DNA from: an uncultured Robinsoniella sp.
GTDB taxonomy: Bacteria; Bacillota; Clostridia; Lachnospirales; Lachnospiraceae
NCBI GenBank assembly: GCA_900540475.1
Contig: UQGG01000006.1
Coordinates: forward strand, 144,349 to 208,348
Direction: 5' to 3'
Length of the DNA stretch: 64,000 bases
This document shows, piece by piece, positions 61,001 through 64,000 of this stretch (its first letter is position 1; every line of letters starts with the position of its first letter). The position numbers were made by a program, and so were the translations under genes. Below the pieces are notes generated by a model. That model worked only from the letters and a program-made list of their open reading frames with translations. It ran no database searches and was not told the origin of the DNA.

Positions 61001-64000
61001 ATTACAAAATACAGGCTCTTCTACAGTAAAACGGCAGACGGGGACTTTTTGCCGATACCCCGGGGAATCGGTTATTGGGAAGGAGACAGTTCGCTGAAAT
61101 CAATTACCTTTGAGAAAGTGAACGCAAGAAGGATACAGATCCGGGCGTATGATGCTGTGGGGGATTCATCCGGAAAAAACCTTATCTCCGCAGCAGAGTT
61201 CTATGTATACCGCTGGAAAGAGAACGGCGAGCCAGGAACGCCTCCGGACAGGAGCTTTCATGTGTCTCCTACGTGGAATCAGGAGGATACACATATCACA
61301 CTGCCTAAAGTAGCAAAAGGCTGGGAGATTGAACTCTTTGGATCTGACCGCAAGGAGGTAGTTGGACTGGATAATTCCGTAACCAGGCCACTGGAGGATG
61401 TAACGGTGAATCTGCTCTATAAGCTGACCAACCAGGCAACCGGAGAGGTTCTGGAGACAAATGTAAATGCGCAGATCACAATTACGGCGGCGCCCTTGAA
61501 AGGTTTTGCGTCAGGCAGCAACGGGAAGCCCAAGGTGATTCCGGCTTTAAGGGAATGGAAAGGCGGTAGTGGGGAGATCATGCTCTCCAATGCGTCCAGA
61601 ATTATAGTAGACGCAGGAAATTTCAGGGAAAATGATGCAGTTCATGTGAAAGCAAATCTTGGCACGACAGATAACTTCTATACCCAGGTGAACACGTTTA
61701 AAGCAGACCTTAAGGCACAGACAGGCCTTGACCTTCCAATTATAACGGATCAGGAACCGGGTTCGGCAGATATTTATTTCACCGCTCAGGACGCTCCGGC
61801 CTCCCTGGGAGTGGAAGGATATGTGATTGAATTTGGCGGGAAAAAAGGAGACAGTGATTCCGTAATCATAAGAGCACCTCATAAAACGGGCATCCTGTAT
61901 GGAGGAATTACGATTCTGCAAATCTTGAAGCAGAATGCAGCATTGACCCTTCCAAAGGGAATTACCAGGGATTACCCTGCATATGAGAAGCGCGGATATA
62001 TGCTGGATGCGGCGCGTATCTACCTGCCGCTCGAATATCTTGAGGATACCTTAAAGCAGATGGCATGGTATAAGATGAATACCTTTTCCGTCCATCTGAA
62101 TGACTGTGAAAATTGGGGCAATCTGGAGCTGGGACAGGAACGCTATTCTGCATTCCGCCTGGAAAGTAATGTGCCAGGTCTGACAGCAGAAGACGGGTCT
62201 TATACCAAGGATGAGTTCCGGGAGTTCCAGTATGACGCCGTTGATTTGGGCATAAACGTTATTCCGGAATTTGATACACCGGGACACTCTCTGGCATTTA
62301 CCAGAGTCTGGCCGGAACTGGCACGAGAGGACAATGCCAAGTATCTGGATGTTACAAAGCCACAGGTATTGGAGAAAGTAAAGGAACTATTTGATGAATA
62401 TATTCAGCCTCAGGGAGGTGAGGAAGAGGTTTTCATTGGTTCCGAGGTGAATGTTGGAACAGATGAATATAAAACAAACGGACTTCCAGAAGCAGACAGA
62501 GTCAGATATAAAGAAGCATTTCGCGGTTATATAGACCAGATTCTAAAGCATGTCAAGAACCGGGGAAAAGAACCGGCATTCTGGGGATGTCTAAGGGAAA
62601 ATGCCGGTACGACGCCAGTTACTACGGACGCCCTGATGTATGCCTGGTATTGGGATTATTCAGAGGCCCTAAAGGCATTAGAGGCAGGTTACCGGGTGCT
62701 GACAATGGATGAAATGGAAACCTATATCGTTCCAGGAGGGGGATGGTATGTAAATCAATATGGACGAGGGGAACATTTATATAATACATGGCTTCCAAAT
62801 GACAACCGGGCATGGGATGTCAGCTTCGGCGGAGACAGAGCCCCTGCTCCAAAAGGCCATCCAAGAGTAGTGGGCGGACAGTTTGCAGTATGGAATGATT
62901 GGATTGGAAATGGAATTTCCAGCGGAGATATCAGCTTCCGAATCCAGTATAATATACCTGCAATAGCCCAAAAATCCTGGTCGGTGGATGAAAGCAATAA
63001 GTCCATGAATTATACGGAGTTTAAACAGCTGGGAGAGATCATAGGAGATGCTCCGGCAAGTGACTTTTTATATCGAAACAATAAATTTACTAAGGAAAAA
63101 ATCCTGGATCTGGGAGATCTGGGAGATATTTCAAATCAGGCAGATATGGAATTGCAGCCGGTAAATGTGGACAGCGACACACAAGGAAAGGATGGAAACG
63201 GAATCCGATTTAATGGCAAAGAAAGCTTTATAGAGTCAAATGTGGACTCAACAGGCTTTGACTGGACGGTTGGTATGTGGGTCAATCCGGATGAAGGCAA
63301 CGCCGCAGATGCAGTTCTTATGGAAGGAAAGACGGGAACGCTTAAGCTGAAGCAGGGCATGACCGGAAAAATAGGTTATTCGGTAGGAAAGTATGACCAT
63401 TATTTTAATTATCGGCTGCCGGAAGACAGATGGACCCATATTGCCCTGACAGGCGACGCTTATGGTGTAAAATTATACGTAAATGGAATTTTTCTGGATG
63501 AGTTAAAGGATAAGCCATGGCCAAACTTAAATTTCGATTCTAACTTTGCAAAGCCAAACGGCCAGCCCAATTTTATCCCGACCTATTATGAGACATTAAT
63601 GCTGCCTACAGCAGTTCTTGGCAGCAAAACAAATGCTTTTTCAGGCGTGGCAGATGATTTTCGAATATATAACAAAGTTTTGGGAGCGGACGAAATCCTT
63701 GAGATGACAGATATTTCAGGAGATGCTGCCAGAGCATTGGCTGCAAAAGTAAATGAAGCAAATGAATTACTGGATTCCGGCAGACTGGATGAAGATCCGG
63801 AGGCAAAAACCGCAATGTTAAAGGCTGTTAAAGCAGCGGCTAATGCGCTGGCAAATCCAAGCTTTACGGAGGAGCAGGTTAGAAGCGCAGCTCAGGCCCT
63901 TCAGGCAGAAGTGGAGAAGGCTCCTTTGGACCCGGCAGCTATAAACCTCATGGCGGGGGGGGGGGGCGCGCCGCCGCCGGCAAAGCACCCCATTGTTGAA
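58031..64000 (+). CDS. Giant secreted GH20 hexosaminidase-family protein with beta-helix and binding modules, 3' end outside the window
   Basis: The frame is open for 1990 codons to the last base; it has no stop in the window. A Sec signal peptide (to about residue 35) is followed by a carbohydrate-binding-like domain (~70-192), a right-handed beta-helix of pectate-lyase type (~207-720), a second binding domain like the first (~772-896), an F5/8C discoidin domain (~910-1065), an Ig-like segment (~1074-1155), a GH20b domain (~1158-1310), a GH20 catalytic barrel (~1317-1650), a LamG-like domain (~1700-1890) and a FIVAR module (~1897-1972). The GH20 catalytic pair is Asp1478-Glu1479 in NVGTDEY. 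GH20 enzymes release N-acetylhexosamine or lacto-N-biose from host glycans by substrate-assisted catalysis; which one applies here is open. AAAGGGT precedes the ATG. The last ~50 bases look aberrant. Confidence 0.9.
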   Translation, partial: MMTGKRSKQWKRILSIVLAVTLSLSSFTVSAGADRAESTASEVSMESTSGVAGAGNQNISEQTVIVEAEEARLDAPEDFSDDDDSASHGGKHIRTQKIGASVTLTFTGTGIRFFTKKGSGAGVLQVEIDGGLHGNADEYVNGSPQFQSKTYEALNLSEKNEEHTIVLTTTSENPNDINGSPWFNFDYFEVIQDKGEEAGDIIQSPGDTNYYLDSEVSQNGDGSQESPFNTLEEINRREFAPGDHIFIKRGSAFRGLLYPKGSGSADKPILLEAYGEGEKPLIDGGGRYGGQQEYGAEGPFGEAAAAVYLYNSQYWEISDLRVTNWDEDAANRERSGIRVEASGGGVFRHIYIKNCEIFNVRGYRGQDSIWDVDPVGGGTTFFGSRTTHRTGGINFCSYTSRENNASDKTNPGAVSDSEPTIFDDVLIEGNSVENCDANGITTTNVKGEMDNRDYRHKNVIIRRNSIRNVQRAGIVPLYTDGALVEHNKVDTFQQTTEGYGCGIWCDRANDMVFQYNEVCNGQNTMDGMAFNLDDMTENGVIQYNYTHNNVGGGTMLHVRTNSYNRNNTIRYNLSVNDTHNYAPHQAIVVCVGEDANTKIESAKVYNNTFFNTRTVRPVYKGDEIAFKNNIFYLVNKGMKNKTDAYDVGSNTLFNNNLFAGVHPKDEPSGKGNISAAMPGLAGVLVEKDRDQYLPKGMDEAMAAARLAHASVALNAGVVIEEGVEEDLYGNPVTSGEAPNIGVYNGVSVEKTENEDFSDITEVPGEPSEFEDLTIEYVEGEDERVSKNAAFRTNPSGAHGGFHISSDEEGAAAEYTFTGKAISVYTKSGAAAGVADIYLDGQSVTTDDQYEGTETFGRMVFTQTFAESGTHTIKIERSGMKNPSSGGTNVNLDYFKVFKESSPVVPEKELIKMDSSGFTAEAESVETEEGPASYAIDGKSNTYWHSNWSGPAEMQPDFEEELRNGFTIDLGDSYDIQKLEYLPRQNQKNGTITKYRLFYSKTADGDFLPIPRGIGYWEGDSSLKSITFEKVNARRIQIRAYDAVGDSSGKNLISAAEFYVYRWKENGEPGTPPDRSFHVSPTWNQEDTHITLPKVAKGWEIELFGSDRKEVVGLDNSVTRPLEDVTVNLLYKLTNQATGEVLETNVNAQITITAAPLKGFASGSNGKPKVIPALREWKGGSGEIMLSNASRIIVDAGNFRENDAVHVKANLGTTDNFYTQVNTFKADLKAQTGLDLPIITDQEPGSADIYFTAQDAPASLGVEGYVIEFGGKKGDSDSVIIRAPHKTGILYGGITILQILKQNAALTLPKGITRDYPAYEKRGYMLDAARIYLPLEYLEDTLKQMAWYKMNTFSVHLNDCENWGNLELGQERYSAFRLESNVPGLTAEDGSYTKDEFREFQYDAVDLGINVIPEFDTPGHSLAFTRVWPELAREDNAKYLDVTKPQVLEKVKELFDEYIQPQGGEEEVFIGSEVNVGTDEYKTNGLPEADRVRYKEAFRGYIDQILKHVKNRGKEPAFWGCLRENAGTTPVTTDALMYAWYWDYSEALKALEAGYRVLTMDEMETYIVPGGGWYVNQYGRGEHLYNTWLPNDNRAWDVSFGGDRAPAPKGHPRVVGGQFAVWNDWIGNGISSGDISFRIQYNIPAIAQKSWSVDESNKSMNYTEFKQLGEIIGDAPASDFLYRNNKFTKEKILDLGDLGDISNQADMELQPVNVDSDTQGKDGNGIRFNGKESFIESNVDSTGFDWTVGMWVNPDEGNAADAVLMEGKTGTLKLKQGMTGKIGYSVGKYDHYFNYRLPEDRWTHIALTGDAYGVKLYVNGIFLDELKDKPWPNLNFDSNFAKPNGQPNFIPTYYETLMLPTAVLGSKTNAFSGVADDFRIYNKVLGADEILEMTDISGDAARALAAKVNEANELLDSGRLDEDPEAKTAMLKAVKAAANALANPSFTEEQVRSAAQALQAEVEKAPLDPAAINLMAGGGGAPPPAKHPIVE

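Overview
The window comes from a low-GC Gram-positive anaerobe. It is most likely a gut member of the Clostridia, family Lachnospiraceae, although no 16S gene is present. The signs are strong AGGAGG ribosome-binding sites, sigma-A type promoters, the rpsF-ssb-rpsR operon, a class B sortase, a short S1-repeat protein, a DUF951 protein, YesM/YesN two-component pairs and many sugar ABC transporters without their own ATPase. No rRNA, tRNA, CRISPR array or insertion sequence was recognised.

Layout. 1-5210: the 3' part of an AraC-type regulator, then an LplB/YtcP/LplA-type oligosaccharide transporter. 5211-9290: an S1-repeat protein (minus strand), a manganese-dependent pyrophosphatase and a flavin reductase. 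9400-13939: a second sugar transporter plus a Gfo/Idh/MocA dehydrogenase. 14100-17830: a small monooxygenase-like protein, an SOS-type DinB polymerase with a LexA box, a URO-D family protein and a divergent AraC regulator. 17936-23017: asnS, a VanR/VanS-like pair, sortase B, a sirtuin and a DUF951 protein. 23462-26309: an Rpn-type nuclease, an Old Yellow Enzyme relative and a DUF1361 membrane protein. 26638-27730: rpsF-ssb-rpsR.

28197-45366 is a glycan-utilisation locus. It holds a 2336-residue secreted glycosidase-like protein, a YesM/YesN pair with a binding lipoprotein overlapping the regulator gene, a transporter with a paralogous binding protein, and a GH127-type beta-L-arabinofuranosidase. 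45655-48354 has a small membrane protein followed by a fused SecDF. 48601-50516 is an AT-rich two-gene ATPase plus RloB/TOPRIM-like pair resembling AbiL/PARIS phage defence. 50769-64000 is a second glycan locus: transporter, YesM/YesN pair, then a giant secreted GH20 protein that has no stop codon before the window ends.

How it works together (inference): surface enzymes cut complex glycans, binding lipoproteins and permeases import the pieces using a shared ATPase encoded elsewhere, and the YesM/YesN pairs sense the products. RNA-level control looks prominent. A BglG/LicT-type antiterminator site with an overlapping terminator precedes the GH20 gene. A ~100-nt conserved leader element occurs in three copies, each ending at the start codon of a glycan-related gene (GH127, YesN, GH20). 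A three-helix junction terminator sits between a binding-protein gene and its permeases. A short promoter-to-terminator unit on the minus strand near 27.9 kb looks like an unannotated small RNA.
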